DNA from: Nitrospirae bacterium MYbinv3
GTDB taxonomy: Bacteria > Nitrospirota > Thermodesulfovibrionia > Thermodesulfovibrionales > Magnetobacteriaceae
Direction of reading: 5' to 3'
Length of the DNA stretch: 34,197 nucleotides
NCBI GenBank assembly: GCA_002753395.1
Contig: PEAB01000015.1
Coordinates: 21,324-55,520 of the forward strand
Numbering within the stretch: the stretch's first letter is position 1; the number at the start of each line of letters is the position of its first letter. Made by a program: the position numbers and the translations under genes. This document shows, in pieces, positions 25,694 to 32,742 of this stretch. The notes beneath the pieces were generated by a model. It worked only from the letters and a program-made list of their open reading frames with translations. It was not told where the DNA came from and made no database searches.

Positions 25694-27052
25694 ATGAGGT
25701 TTGAAAAAGGCAACTACTATCATAGTGAGCTTCTAAAGTTCCTGGAGTTCCTGATCCCACCTTATGCCAGCGTGATTCAGCTAGGTTGTGAAACCGGAGA
25801 GATCATCGGCTATCTGCGGGCTTCGCATAAGGTGGGAGTAGATAAGAACTCTCAGTTTATAGAAAAAGCAAAAGAACGTTTTAAGGACGTAGAGTATATA
25901 GTTGGTGACATTGAAGATATCAAATTAGACAAAACCTTTGATTATGTCCTGCTTATAGATATCATTGGGCATGTGGATGACATACAAAGGAGCTTTGAAA
26001 ACATAAAGCCTTTATGCCGTGGTGACACGCGCATAATTATTATATATTTTAATTATCTATGGGAGCCGGTTTTAAAACTTGCTGAGATGCTCGGTGTTAG
26101 AAGAAAACGCCAATTATTGGCACATTACCTGCCTGCGGAGGACTTAGAAGGTTTTTTATCTTTATGCGATTACGAAACAATTAAGAAGTTCAACAGGTTC
26201 TTGATACCGGTATACATACCACTGATATCTAGAATACTCAACAAGTTCCTTGTTAAGCTGCCTTTTATAGGAAAACTTGCGCTAAATTATATAATAATAG
26301 CAAGATTACCTCTTGTAAGGAAACCTGCTCAGGATGTGAGCTGTTCGATAATAGTTCCTTGCAGAAACGAGAGGGGAAATATTGAAGAGCTTGTACAGAG
26401 AGTGCCTAAGTTGGGGAAAACTACGGAGTTGTTATTTATCGAAGGCCACTCAAAGGATGGTACACTTGAGGAGTGTTTGAGGGTACAAAGGGTGTATGAC
26501 ACGTTGGATATAAAGGTGTCAACCCAGGATGGTATTGGAAAAGGCGATGCTGTTTTAAAAGGATTTAGGCAGGCTACCGGCGATTGTTTGATGATATTGG
26601 ACGCAGATCTGACTGTCCCGCCTGAGGACCTGGAGAAATTCCTCAACGCAATAGTTACAAACAAGGGGGAATTGGTGATGGGCAACCGCCTCCTGTATCA
26701 GATGGAGAGGCAGGCTATGCGTCGCTTAAATCTCGTTGGTAATAAGTTCTTTAGCATGATGTTTACATTTCTGTTAGGGCAAAGGATAAAGGATACCCTA
26801 TGCGGTACCAAGGTCTTGTGGAAAGATGATCATCTTAAAATATTAGCAGGTAAAGATTATTTTGGGGATTTTGATCCCTTTGGTGACTTTGAATTAATAC
26901 TTGGAGCCGCTAAACTTAATTTAAAGATTGTTGAAATTCCTATACGCTACAGAGAACGTATATATGGTACGACCCAGATTGAAAGATTTAGACACGGTTT
27001 GCTTTTATTTAAAATGGTTATGATTGCATTTAGAAAATTGAAATTGATTTAA
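25694..27052 (+). CDS. Methyltransferase / family 2 glycosyltransferase fusion
   Basis: 452 residues from the ATG at 25694; an in-frame TTG at 25685 is possible, and neither has a clear ribosome site. Residues 1-200 form a class I SAM-dependent methyltransferase (VIQLGCETGE 27-36). Residues about 215-452 form a GT-A glycosyltransferase (SIIVPCRNERGNIEEL, DXD-like D303-A-D305) similar to DPM1-like or polyprenyl-phosphate sugar transferases (GDAVLKGFRQATGD, CGTKVLW). The two activities could build and methylate a sugar residue, or the methyltransferase may only anchor or regulate. It follows gmd by 44 bp and is probably co-transcribed. Confidence 0.88.
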   Translation: MRFEKGNYYHSELLKFLEFLIPPYASVIQLGCETGEIIGYLRASHKVGVDKNSQFIEKAKERFKDVEYIVGDIEDIKLDKTFDYVLLIDIIGHVDDIQRSFENIKPLCRGDTRIIIIYFNYLWEPVLKLAEMLGVRRKRQLLAHYLPAEDLEGFLSLCDYETIKKFNRFLIPVYIPLISRILNKFLVKLPFIGKLALNYIIIARLPLVRKPAQDVSCSIIVPCRNERGNIEELVQRVPKLGKTTELLFIEGHSKDGTLEECLRVQRVYDTLDIKVSTQDGIGKGDAVLKGFRQATGDCLMILDADLTVPPEDLEKFLNAIVTNKGELVMGNRLLYQMERQAMRRLNLVGNKFFSMMFTFLLGQRIKDTLCGTKVLWKDDHLKILAGKDYFGDFDPFGDFELILGAAKLNLKIVEIPIRYRERIYGTTQIERFRHGLLLFKMVMIAFRKLKLI

Positions 27053-27056
27053 CCTT

Positions 27057-27165
27057 AGAGGGTTGACCCTCTTGTGGCGGGCTGAGGGAGGGGGGTGCCA
27101 AACACTGCGTCAGTAGGCAAAGCCTTCCCTTCTATTTTAAAAGCCCTCGAAATTCTTATGTACCC
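27057..27165. repeat. Degenerate family 1 element, copy F
   Basis: Begins with the hairpin AGAGGG/CCCTCT (27057-27072), then GGGCTGAGGGAGG and a GCGTCAG...GGCAAAGCC stretch, and ends TTCTTATGTACCC (normally TTATGCACCC). The left end is missing. The hairpin could also slow transcription from the upstream operon. Confidence 0.55.
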
Positions 27166-27177
27166 AGCGCAAGGGGT

Positions 27178-27303
27178 GGGTGCATAAGGAATTCATGGGG
27201 AGTTTAATGGGGTCAAGGGGACTGGGTCCCCTTGTGGGTGGGTCTGAGGGAGGGCAAAGCCCTCCATTCTATTCAAAAATCCCCACGACTTTCTTATGCA
27301 CCC
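27178..27303. repeat. Family 1 element, copy E
   Basis: 126 bp with ends GGGTGCATAAGG and TTCTTATGCACCC, in the same orientation as copy B. No clean target duplication; an 8/9 match GCAAGGGGT / GGAAGGGGT lies near the ends but is offset by 3 bp. It sits directly after copy F, so two elements occupy the 27053-27387 gap. Confidence 0.75.
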
Positions 27304-27387
27304 GGTGGAAGGGGTTGTTTGATTTTATAGGCGTTTAAGTTTAAAATATAAAATGAACTCATTGAAATATACAAAGGGGGCGTACAC

Positions 27388-28353
27388 ATGGATGTCATAG
27401 AGAAGATAAAGTCGGAGATACTCCTTGAGACGGGAACCAACGAGTTTGAGATCCTCGAGTTCTACATATACGAGCAGTCTTCGGTAGACGGCTCAACTGA
27501 GCCATGTTACTTTGGTATGAACGTTGCCAAGGTGATGCAGGTGATAGAAAGCCCAAATCTACAGAAGAAGGATTACGCGCAAAATCCTTGCTTTTTGGGG
27601 TCTATCCCTTTACGTAACCATATAGTACCCGTGATAGATTTAAGCGAGTGGCTGGGTATAGAGCGCGTAATGACTGACAACGAAATTGTCATTATAACCG
27701 AGTTTAGCCAATCGGTGCAGGGCTTTCTCGTCTCCGGCGTTACGGAGATCCACAGGGTTATCTGGAAGGACGTCATCCCGCCTAGTGAGTTTATACAGCT
27801 GGCAGGCTCCGGTTCGATCGTAGGACTGGTTATCAAGGACACTCACTTTATCCAGCTCTTGGACCTGGAGCATATCATCTCTGACCTCAATCCCGAGTCG
27901 ATGGAAGAGAGATGGCAGACAAGCGTAAAGGCGCAAAAGGACTACATGGCCCTTATAGCCGATGACTCTCCAACCATTCGTTTGATGCTAAAAAAGAACC
28001 TGCAAAATGCAAACTTCAGAACCCACATCGTAAACAACGGTGAGGAGGCACTGATATACCTTAAACAGCTTAAGCAACAGGCTGAGATGGAGAACAAACC
28101 CATTAGTGATTACATGGACATCGTGATATCCGACATAGAGATGCCGCAGTTAGATGGCTTTACGCTTACCAAGAATATCAAGGAAGACCCAAAACTTAAA
28201 ATGCTTCCTGTCATCCTGTACTCCTCCATCATAACTGATGAACTGCGTCACAAGGGAGAGTCTGTCAAGGCTGACTACCAGGTGGCCAAGCCTGACCTCG
28301 ACAAGATGGCTGAGATGGCCATACGACTTATTGAAAAAACCGATGCTGCTTAG
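27388..28353 (+). CDS. CheV-like protein (CheW domain + receiver domain)
   Basis: 321 residues. Residues about 20-175 form a CheW domain (FGMNVAKVMQVIESP, GSIPLRNHIVPVIDLSEWLG). Residues about 195-320 form a response-regulator receiver: acidic pair ADDS near 192-195, phospho-acceptor D249 in DIVISDIEMPQLDG, switch Ser in YSS, and K in AKPD near the end. CheV couples chemoreceptors to CheA, and phosphorylation of its receiver aids adaptation. No CheA, CheR or chemoreceptor is nearby, so it may serve a chemosensory array encoded elsewhere. Ribosome site AAAGGGGG. The next gene is an HPt protein 29 bp downstream. Confidence 0.9.
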   Translation: MDVIEKIKSEILLETGTNEFEILEFYIYEQSSVDGSTEPCYFGMNVAKVMQVIESPNLQKKDYAQNPCFLGSIPLRNHIVPVIDLSEWLGIERVMTDNEIVIITEFSQSVQGFLVSGVTEIHRVIWKDVIPPSEFIQLAGSGSIVGLVIKDTHFIQLLDLEHIISDLNPESMEERWQTSVKAQKDYMALIADDSPTIRLMLKKNLQNANFRTHIVNNGEEALIYLKQLKQQAEMENKPISDYMDIVISDIEMPQLDGFTLTKNIKEDPKLKMLPVILYSSIITDELRHKGESVKADYQVAKPDLDKMAEMAIRLIEKTDAA

Positions 28354-28382
28354 TGGCAAGGAGGTTTATGTAGTGAGGTGTT

Positions 28383-28784
28383 ATGGATTTTGAACAAGAC
28401 GACGAGGTTATCGACACATATATAGAGGAGACAACGGAGCGTCTGGACGACATCGAACAGACCATCCTGAGTATTCATTGCTTTAATAGTCAACAGTGCG
28501 ATGAGCTCCTTAACAGCGTCTTCAGGTCTGCCCATTCCATAAAGGCTGGGGCTAACCTCCTTAAGATGAAGAACATAGAGGTACTGGCTCACAGTCTGGA
28601 GAACATATTGCAGTTTTTTCGTCAGCACAAGCGAGTGCCCAATAAGGACGCTATAACAGACCTTCTCTATGGAATTGATGAGATCCGTGACCTCGTAAAC
28701 GACATCAGAACGAGCAACAGAAGGGATATCACCTCTGCTGTTGATAGGCTCAACGCCCTGTCCCGGTATCTAAGTAGGGCATAG
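28383..28784 (+). CDS. Stand-alone HPt (CheA P1-like) phosphotransfer protein
   Basis: 133 residues, predicted all helical. The phosphorylatable histidine is H51 in FRSAHSIKAGANLL, the P1-domain motif of CheA (usually AHTLKG). The protein ends after the HPt domain: there is no dimerisation or ATPase domain, so it can only receive or pass phosphate. Pairing with the CheV-like receiver encoded just upstream suggests they exchange phosphate (inference). Ribosome signals are odd: AAGGAGG is 18 bp upstream of the ATG, with a start-stop ATGTAG between, and GAGGTG is only 2 bp away. Confidence 0.8.
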   Translation: MDFEQDDEVIDTYIEETTERLDDIEQTILSIHCFNSQQCDELLNSVFRSAHSIKAGANLLKMKNIEVLAHSLENILQFFRQHKRVPNKDAITDLLYGIDEIRDLVNDIRTSNRRDITSAVDRLNALSRYLSRA

Positions 28785-28912
28785 ATTGTTACGGGGGGCA
28801 GCGGGGCGTGTTGACTCACGTAAGGATCTATACGTAGTTAGTCTTGGTGGTGGTCTGTATTTGGCCACGTCCAGTCCGCTATCGTTTTTTTGAGTTAGCA
28901 AGAGCATGAAGT

Positions 28913-29075
28913 CTATCCTCTTTAAAAAGCATGGTAGAATTTTTATGGTTTCAAGACTATGGATTCCCACTTTCGTGGGAATGACAATAATGGCCGTTTC
29001 CCAAATATGTCTTTCCACAGCCTGCCCCTGGCTTGAACAGGGGTAAACACAAATCCAGAAAGCGTAAAAGCATAG
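28913..29075. repeat. Family 3 element, diverged copy 3
   Basis: 163 bp with ends CTATCCTCTTTAAAAAGC and the inverse of CTATGCTTTTACGCTTTCTG. The interior has ATTCCCACTTTCGTGGGAAT and a GCCCCTGGC...CAGGGG piece shared with copy C of family 1. It follows the transposase remnant and fills much of the 28785-29298 gap. No target duplication was found. Confidence 0.6.
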
Positions 29076-29081
29076 TTACCA

Positions 29082-29241
29082 TGAAATATAAAGAAGATAC
29101 ATGAAGTCTTTCTTGCAAATGAATAATGCTTCTTTTTAGATCAGCAGGATTTAACAGGGCATATTGTTGTTTGAGTTGTTCCTTGTTTTTTTGTTGTATA
29201 TGCTCTGACTCAAGCACCCAGGCAATTCGACCCGTTGACAC
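29082..29241 (-). pseudogene. C-terminal remnant of an integrase-core transposase
   Basis: Reads in one frame through VLESEHIQQKNKEQLKQQY and ALLNPADLKRSIIHLQERL. This matches my recollection of the last 40 residues of a family of DDE/integrase-core transposases, in which a LES..I....KE.L...Y..LNP..L...I..LQ..L pattern recurs. The rest of the gene is missing on the tRNA side and the reading runs into a family 3 repeat, so it is a decayed fragment. Identification is from memory of the motif. Confidence 0.5.
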
Positions 29242-29264
29242 CTGATCATATTATGTGATAGTAT
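29235..29264 (+). promoter_or_regulatory. Candidate promoter of tRNA-Leu
   Basis: A perfect TTGACA (29235-29240) is followed 18 bp later by TAGTAT (29259-29264). The tRNA starts 35 bp downstream. Confidence 0.5.
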
Positions 29265-29298
29265 TACATCTGTATGGTATGAGCTGCATATAGTGTAT

Positions 29299-29386
29299 GC
29301 CGGAGTGGCGGAATGGGTAGACGCAAGGGACTTAAAATCCCTCGGGTATTATACTCGTACCGGTTCAAGTCCGGTCTCCGGTACCA
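29299..29386 (+). tRNA. tRNA-Leu (anticodon UAA)
   Basis: 88 nt including an encoded CCA (29384-29386). Acceptor arm GCCGGAG pairs with CTCCGGT, with a G-U at the first pair. Anticodon stem AGGGA/TCCCT encloses CTTAAAA, with anticodon TAA at 29333-29335. A long variable arm (CTCGGGTATT...CGTA) and T-arm CCGGTTCAAGTCCGG fit a class II tRNA, as expected for leucine. The sequence changes character immediately downstream, so this tRNA is the likely attachment site of the accessory island. Confidence 0.95.
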
Positions 29387-29404
29387 TTTAAACAATGACT
29401 TGCA

Positions 29405-29441
29405 GGTATCACAGGGTGTCATACGGTATCACCAGGTATCA
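29405..29441. repeat. Four GGTRTCA iterons at 10-bp spacing
   Basis: GGTATCA at 29405, 29425 and 29435 and GGTGTCA at 29415 start exactly 10 bp apart, one helical turn. They begin 19 bp after the tRNA CCA end. The position and spacing fit arm-type sites for an integrase or recombination-directionality factor, or a replication/partition iteron. No integrase is visible in the window. Confidence 0.6.
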
Positions 29442-29481
29442 AAAATGGGTGCAAATTGCACCCACCCGATGCAGGAATGCG

Positions 29482-29571
29482 CCCAAAAAGCACCCACCCC
29501 CTGACCGACGGAGACCGTTGATTTTCCTCATGCCGACACCTGACGCACCGCACCCAAAAAGCACCCCCTCA
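29482..29571. repeat. Direct repeat CCAAAAAGCACCC
   Basis: CCCAAAAAGCACCC occurs at about 29482 and again at about 29553, followed by CC-rich DNA each time. A self-complementary GGGTGCAAATTGCACCC lies just upstream at about 29447-29463. No ORF is credible here. This is the only structure besides the iterons that I see in the non-coding stretch 29387-29659. Confidence 0.45.
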
Positions 29572-29659
29572 ATCAAATAGCCATCAAACAAGCAAACCGG
29601 CGTGGAATCGGCAAAGATGGTGAGCATACTACCACATGCAAGGGAAGCTATCAAATAAG

Positions 29660-29701
29660 CCCCTTGACAACAACTTACCTCCCATGCTTTAATAGATACA
29701 T
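29660..29701 (+). promoter_or_regulatory. Promoter module P1 of the toxin-antitoxin pair
   Basis: CCCCTTGACAAC, a 13-bp spacer stretch, TGCTTTAATA, one variable base, then ATACAT. This puts -35 TTGACA (29664-29669) 18 bp from -10 TTTAAT (29688-29693). The same 42-bp module recurs at 32735-32776 in front of the antirepressor genes. Confidence 0.6.
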
Positions 29702-29722
29702 AAAAAATGCAAAGCTAACCCC

Positions 29723-29777
29723 CCCTGTGGTTTCGACCCAGGGTAGCAGAGCCGCAAAACAGCGGCTCTTGCTTTTT
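29723..29777 (+). promoter_or_regulatory. Terminator-like attenuator hairpins in the leader
   Basis: CCCTG/CAGGG (29723-29743) is followed by AGAGCCGC/GCGGCTCT (29748-29769), and then by TGCTTTTT. The second hairpin with its T-run is a canonical intrinsic terminator placed between promoter P1 and the ribosome site (GGAGG, 29787-29791), so it probably attenuates the operon or ends a short RNA. Confidence 0.6.
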
Positions 29778-29796
29778 AAACGTAATGGAGGCTACT

Positions 29797-30246
29797 ATGT
29801 ATACTTGTTTTGATATTGCCAATTATTTTCTTTTTAAGGCAACAGAAGGAGAAGGAGGAGAACTTATCTCAAACCTTAAGCTCCAAAAGCTCGTGTACTA
29901 TGCACAAGGATTATACCTTACTTGCTTCAAACAACCTCTTTTTAAAGAATGTATTGAGGCATGGACGTATGGCCCGGTCATACCCGACCTCTATCAAAAG
30001 TACAAGGAATATGGCAAGAGTGGTATTCCTGCTGAAGATAATTTCAATCCAGGTATGATAACTGAAAAAGACCGTGAATTCCTGGACGAAATCTTTGATG
30101 TTTTTGGACAGTTCTCAGCTATTCGGCTTAAAGATATTGCTCACGAAGATGAATGCTGGAGACAAGCATACGATAGATGTCCAGGCTCCATTATAACATA
30201 TGAGGCTATGACAGAAGACTTGGTAAAATACATGCGTAATGGGTAA
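29797..30246 (+). CDS. Panacea-domain (SocA/DUF4065-like) antitoxin
   Basis: 149 residues from the ATG at 29797, which is 5 bp after GGAGG; the ATG at 29785 overlaps that site. It starts MYTCFDIANYFLFKA and continues with KLQKLVYYAQGLYL and EAWTYGPVIPDLYQKYKEYG, the hallmark of the Panacea (formerly DUF4065) domain, found in the SocA proteolytic adaptor and in antitoxins of many unrelated toxins. The next gene overlaps by 8 bp, the usual layout of a toxin-antitoxin pair with the antitoxin first. A promoter and terminator-like leader precede it. Confidence 0.88.
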   Translation: MYTCFDIANYFLFKATEGEGGELISNLKLQKLVYYAQGLYLTCFKQPLFKECIEAWTYGPVIPDLYQKYKEYGKSGIPAEDNFNPGMITEKDREFLDEIFDVFGQFSAIRLKDIAHEDECWRQAYDRCPGSIITYEAMTEDLVKYMRNG

Positions 30247-30640
30247 AAAAATCCCACTTAACCAAAAAGGCAAGCACTTCGAGGTTAAAACACCTCCTAA
30301 TTATAATGAGTGTCACATAACCTTCTCATTTCGTCTTATGAGGAAAGGTAGTAAGTGTTGCTTGTCTCTTTGTAGGCAGATTGACAAAGCACATGTTGCC
30401 GACAAGCTGCTTTCGCTTGGACAAATGACATGGAAACAGATTCACCAAGTATCGCGGAAAGGGCTTGGATTTGAAATGATTCCTGTAGGCCAATTAAAAA
30501 TTGCCATGCCTTCTCACATTAATGAAGACGTCAAAGAAGTCATGATTTTCAAATTCTCAGATAGCGGACGTTTAGCAGGCATTAGAGAACGTGACATCTT
30601 TTATGTTATTTTTGTGGCTCCAAATCATAACCTGTATTAA
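30239..30640 (+). CDS. Probable toxin partner of the Panacea antitoxin
   Basis: 133 residues, basic, no signal peptide or membrane segment. It overlaps the antitoxin by 8 bp. The C-terminus GRLAGIRERDIFYVIFVAPNHNLY (in pieces GRLAGIR, DIFYVIFV, PNHNLY) resembles small toxin-like proteins whose last strand reads FYVIxxDPNHxLY. That family is associated with Panacea proteins and has no catalytic site that I can name. Alternative: another small effector. The toxin role rests on context. Confidence 0.6.
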   Translation: MGKKIPLNQKGKHFEVKTPPNYNECHITFSFRLMRKGSKCCLSLCRQIDKAHVADKLLSLGQMTWKQIHQVSRKGLGFEMIPVGQLKIAMPSHINEDVKEVMIFKFSDSGRLAGIRERDIFYVIFVAPNHNLY

Positions 30641-30708
30641 TTATCCAAATTATTCAACACGCAAACACAAAACGATATCCCACTCTGATGCTCCCCCCCC
30701 GCCTCAAG

Positions 30709-30748
30709 TATGTGAATTCCACTTCACATTATGTGAACAAAACTTCAC
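30709..30748. promoter_or_regulatory. Twin 19-bp operator-like repeats upstream of the parA-like gene
   Basis: TATGTGAATTCCACTTCAC (30709-30727) and TATGTGAACAAAACTTCAC (30730-30748) share TATGTGAA-N4-ACTTCAC and start 21 bp apart, two helical turns. Each holds the inverted pair GTGAA/TTCAC. They precede the operon by about 90 bp and could be autoregulatory or partition (parS-like) sites. Confidence 0.55.
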
Positions 30749-30836
30749 TGGATTTTTTCTTCTGCGCTTGCTTATAGTGTGACTAGGGTGCTAACACATC
30801 AAACGATGACAGACTAAGGAGGCGACTGGACAGAAC

Positions 30837-31730
30837 ATGGCGGATGGACAGCAGAAGGCGAAAGTGATCAGCTTCATAAACTTTAAGGGCGGCGTGGGCA
30901 AGACCTCTAACACCGTCAACATCGCGGGGGAATTGGCCATCAGGGGGAATCGAGTGTTGGTCATAGATACTGACCCACAATCTAATTCTACCGTGTGGCT
31001 TATGGGTGAAAATAATTTTGAAAAACTAATAAGTATTGCGCCAACAGCCAGGAATACCGTAAACACTTTATTTCAAAGTAGAATATTCCCAAATGTATAC
31101 AAGTTTGACATAGGAAATGCTATAAGAGGTTACCAATGGATAGACCGTCTTTTTTTATTTCCTGCTGAATACGACATGATTGACATAGAAAACCATCTCA
31201 GCGTTGTTCCTTTTGCAGAATCAATTTTACGTAAAGTTTTAATTGATATTGCATATTCTTATGAGTATATTTTAATTGATTGTCCACCTAACTTGTATAA
31301 GGTAACACGTAATGCTTTGTATGTTTCAGACTATTTTATTATCCCATGTATCCCTGATTATTTATCAAAACTTGGGTTACACATACTTGTAAAAAAAATA
31401 CAGGAATTTACTGAAGTAGCAGACAGAGAATTAAAACTGCTTGGGATAATACTAAATAAGGGTAGTAAAAACGTCGGAGTTTTCAAAGATGGCAAAGCAG
31501 CTATTGAGGACGAACTAAAAAAGATGATTGATAAGAAAACTTATGAGAAATTAGTGGACGACCAAGCAACAATATTTAAGACTTGGATAACAGATTTTGC
31601 CGGGGTTAGCGATGCTGTAAGTGAAGTAAAACCTTTATGTCTATTAAAAGGGAGAGGGTTTAACCAACCTAAAAAGTTATATCATGACTTAACGCAAGAG
31701 ATTGTAGCTTTAATTAAGAGTAGGAGGTAA
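30837..31730 (+). CDS. ParA/Soj-like ATPase, orphan
   Basis: 297 residues. The deviant Walker A KGGVGKTS (17-24), with both lysines, VLVIDTDPQSNST and LIDCPPNLYKVT mark it as a ParA/MinD-type ATPase. No ParB-like gene follows; instead come a Lys-rich unknown and a nuclease, so the role may be other than partition. The first 144 nt are about 53% G+C, but 31141-31320 is about 31%, an abrupt change within one gene. The stop is 1 bp before the next ATG. The start has weak ribosome signals (AAGGAGG is about 17 bp upstream). Confidence 0.88.
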   Translation: MADGQQKAKVISFINFKGGVGKTSNTVNIAGELAIRGNRVLVIDTDPQSNSTVWLMGENNFEKLISIAPTARNTVNTLFQSRIFPNVYKFDIGNAIRGYQWIDRLFLFPAEYDMIDIENHLSVVPFAESILRKVLIDIAYSYEYILIDCPPNLYKVTRNALYVSDYFIIPCIPDYLSKLGLHILVKKIQEFTEVADRELKLLGIILNKGSKNVGVFKDGKAAIEDELKKMIDKKTYEKLVDDQATIFKTWITDFAGVSDAVSEVKPLCLLKGRGFNQPKKLYHDLTQEIVALIKSRR

Positions 31731-31731
31731 C

Positions 31732-32274
31732 ATGAAAGACCAGGTCATAGAAAGATTAAAAGCAGTAATCAGGTATCTTGAGCTACAGGAAACTATTGAC
31801 GATATTGTAACTAATTCGTTGGCAGCGATTGAAGAATTAACAGTAAATAAACTAGCCATGCTTAAATCGTTTGATGAAAAGCAAATAGAGAACTATCTTA
31901 GGAAGAGAATTAAACGCAGACTTGAAAGTAGGAAATTCCTGCAATCTATATTCAAAGATGATTTGGAATGTTTCAAATCTTATAAGAATTTAGCACTTTA
32001 CGCTTTCAAGGAATTGTCAGAACAATTCCAAGACAAGAAGAAAGAGATTGTTGTATGGGATAAAGAAAAAAAGAAAAAACATCTTTTTGGCCTGAGAGAA
32101 GAAAAAGATGTGATAGCGTGGTTCGAGTTAAATTTTAGTCACCCTGAGCATGTCAGGATATTTTTAAATGATGCTAATATAGGCAAATATAAAGGAGGTA
32201 AAACGATAGGGACTCTTGCTAAAAATGCTTATAAGAGAATAAAAAAGATAAGAGCAGTCTCAAGCGGGATATAA
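31732..32274 (+). CDS. Lys-rich protein of unknown function in ParA/nuclease operon
   Basis: 180 residues, starting 1 bp after the ParA-like stop, with AGGAGG 4 bp before the ATG. It is strongly basic and predicted helical, with runs such as RKRIKRRLESRKF and KEKKKKHLF; it could bind DNA or RNA. No recognisable catalytic motif or membrane segment. It is A+T-rich like its neighbours. The tight spacing to both neighbours suggests a three-subunit unit, with this one perhaps a nucleic-acid adaptor (inference). Confidence 0.72.
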   Translation: MKDQVIERLKAVIRYLELQETIDDIVTNSLAAIEELTVNKLAMLKSFDEKQIENYLRKRIKRRLESRKFLQSIFKDDLECFKSYKNLALYAFKELSEQFQDKKKEIVVWDKEKKKKHLFGLREEKDVIAWFELNFSHPEHVRIFLNDANIGKYKGGKTIGTLAKNAYKRIKKIRAVSSGI

Positions 32275-32277
32275 TCA

Positions 32278-32742
32278 ATGTCTGACAAAGATGATAAACA
32301 TAGGCAGATTGAATATATGTTAATTCAACACCCATATCTGCTTAACATAAATTTCCCCGTTTCTTCTTTTGTTGTGGATATCCCGTCTTTCTCTGACGGA
32401 ACTACACCAGATGCCATGGTCTGTTGCAATGATACCTATTATGTGGTTGAGCTTAAAACAGGGGATTTAAGGAATAAGGATGTCACTCAGCTTGCAGGCT
32501 ATATTGATAATCTCATAGACGAACTTCGGCAAGATAATGTTAAGGGAATCCTTGTTGGCTTACAACCGATGGACGATAAAAGGTTAAAAGGATACATAGA
32601 GCGTAAAGGGTATGATATAGAATTGAAGTATGTTGGGATAGACCTACCTATCCCTGGCAGGTATAATATGTGTGAAAAAGGCAGGCATCCTTTGTTGCCA
32701 GGAAAGAAAACATGCTCATTTTGCTCTAGCTCTACCCCTTGA
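32278..32742 (+). CDS. PD-(D/E)XK nuclease-like protein with zinc-finger-like tail
   Basis: 154 residues. The PD-(D/E)XK core is readable: E12 in the first helix, D45 in TPDAM, E58-L-K60 in VVELKTG and Q71 in TQLAGY, as in NucS/EndoMS and DUF91-like endonucleases. The C-terminus has cysteines C132, C146 and C149 with H137, a possible zinc site. It is shorter than full NucS. It is third in an operon with the ParA-like ATPase. The stop codon overlaps the -35 element of the downstream promoter. Nuclease activity is inferred from the motif. Confidence 0.78.
   Translation: MSDKDDKHRQIEYMLIQHPYLLNINFPVSSFVVDIPSFSDGTTPDAMVCCNDTYYVVELKTGDLRNKDVTQLAGYIDNLIDELRQDNVKGILVGLQPMDDKRLKGYIERKGYDIELKYVGIDLPIPGRYNMCEKGRHPLLPGKKTCSFCSSSTP

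Noticed and set aside
27178-27303. Target duplication for element copy E
   Set aside because: The best match (GCAAGGGGT / GGAAGGGGT) is imperfect and offset by 3 bp from the element end.
29660-30640. Type III (RNA-antitoxin) toxin system, suggested by the leader terminator
   Set aside because: No tandem RNA repeats precede the terminator, and the first gene is a Panacea protein antitoxin, not a ToxN-like toxin.
30837-31730. Plasmid partition locus (ParAB)
   Set aside because: No ParB-like or other DNA-binding centromere protein is recognisable next to the ATPase; the neighbours are an unknown basic protein and a nuclease.
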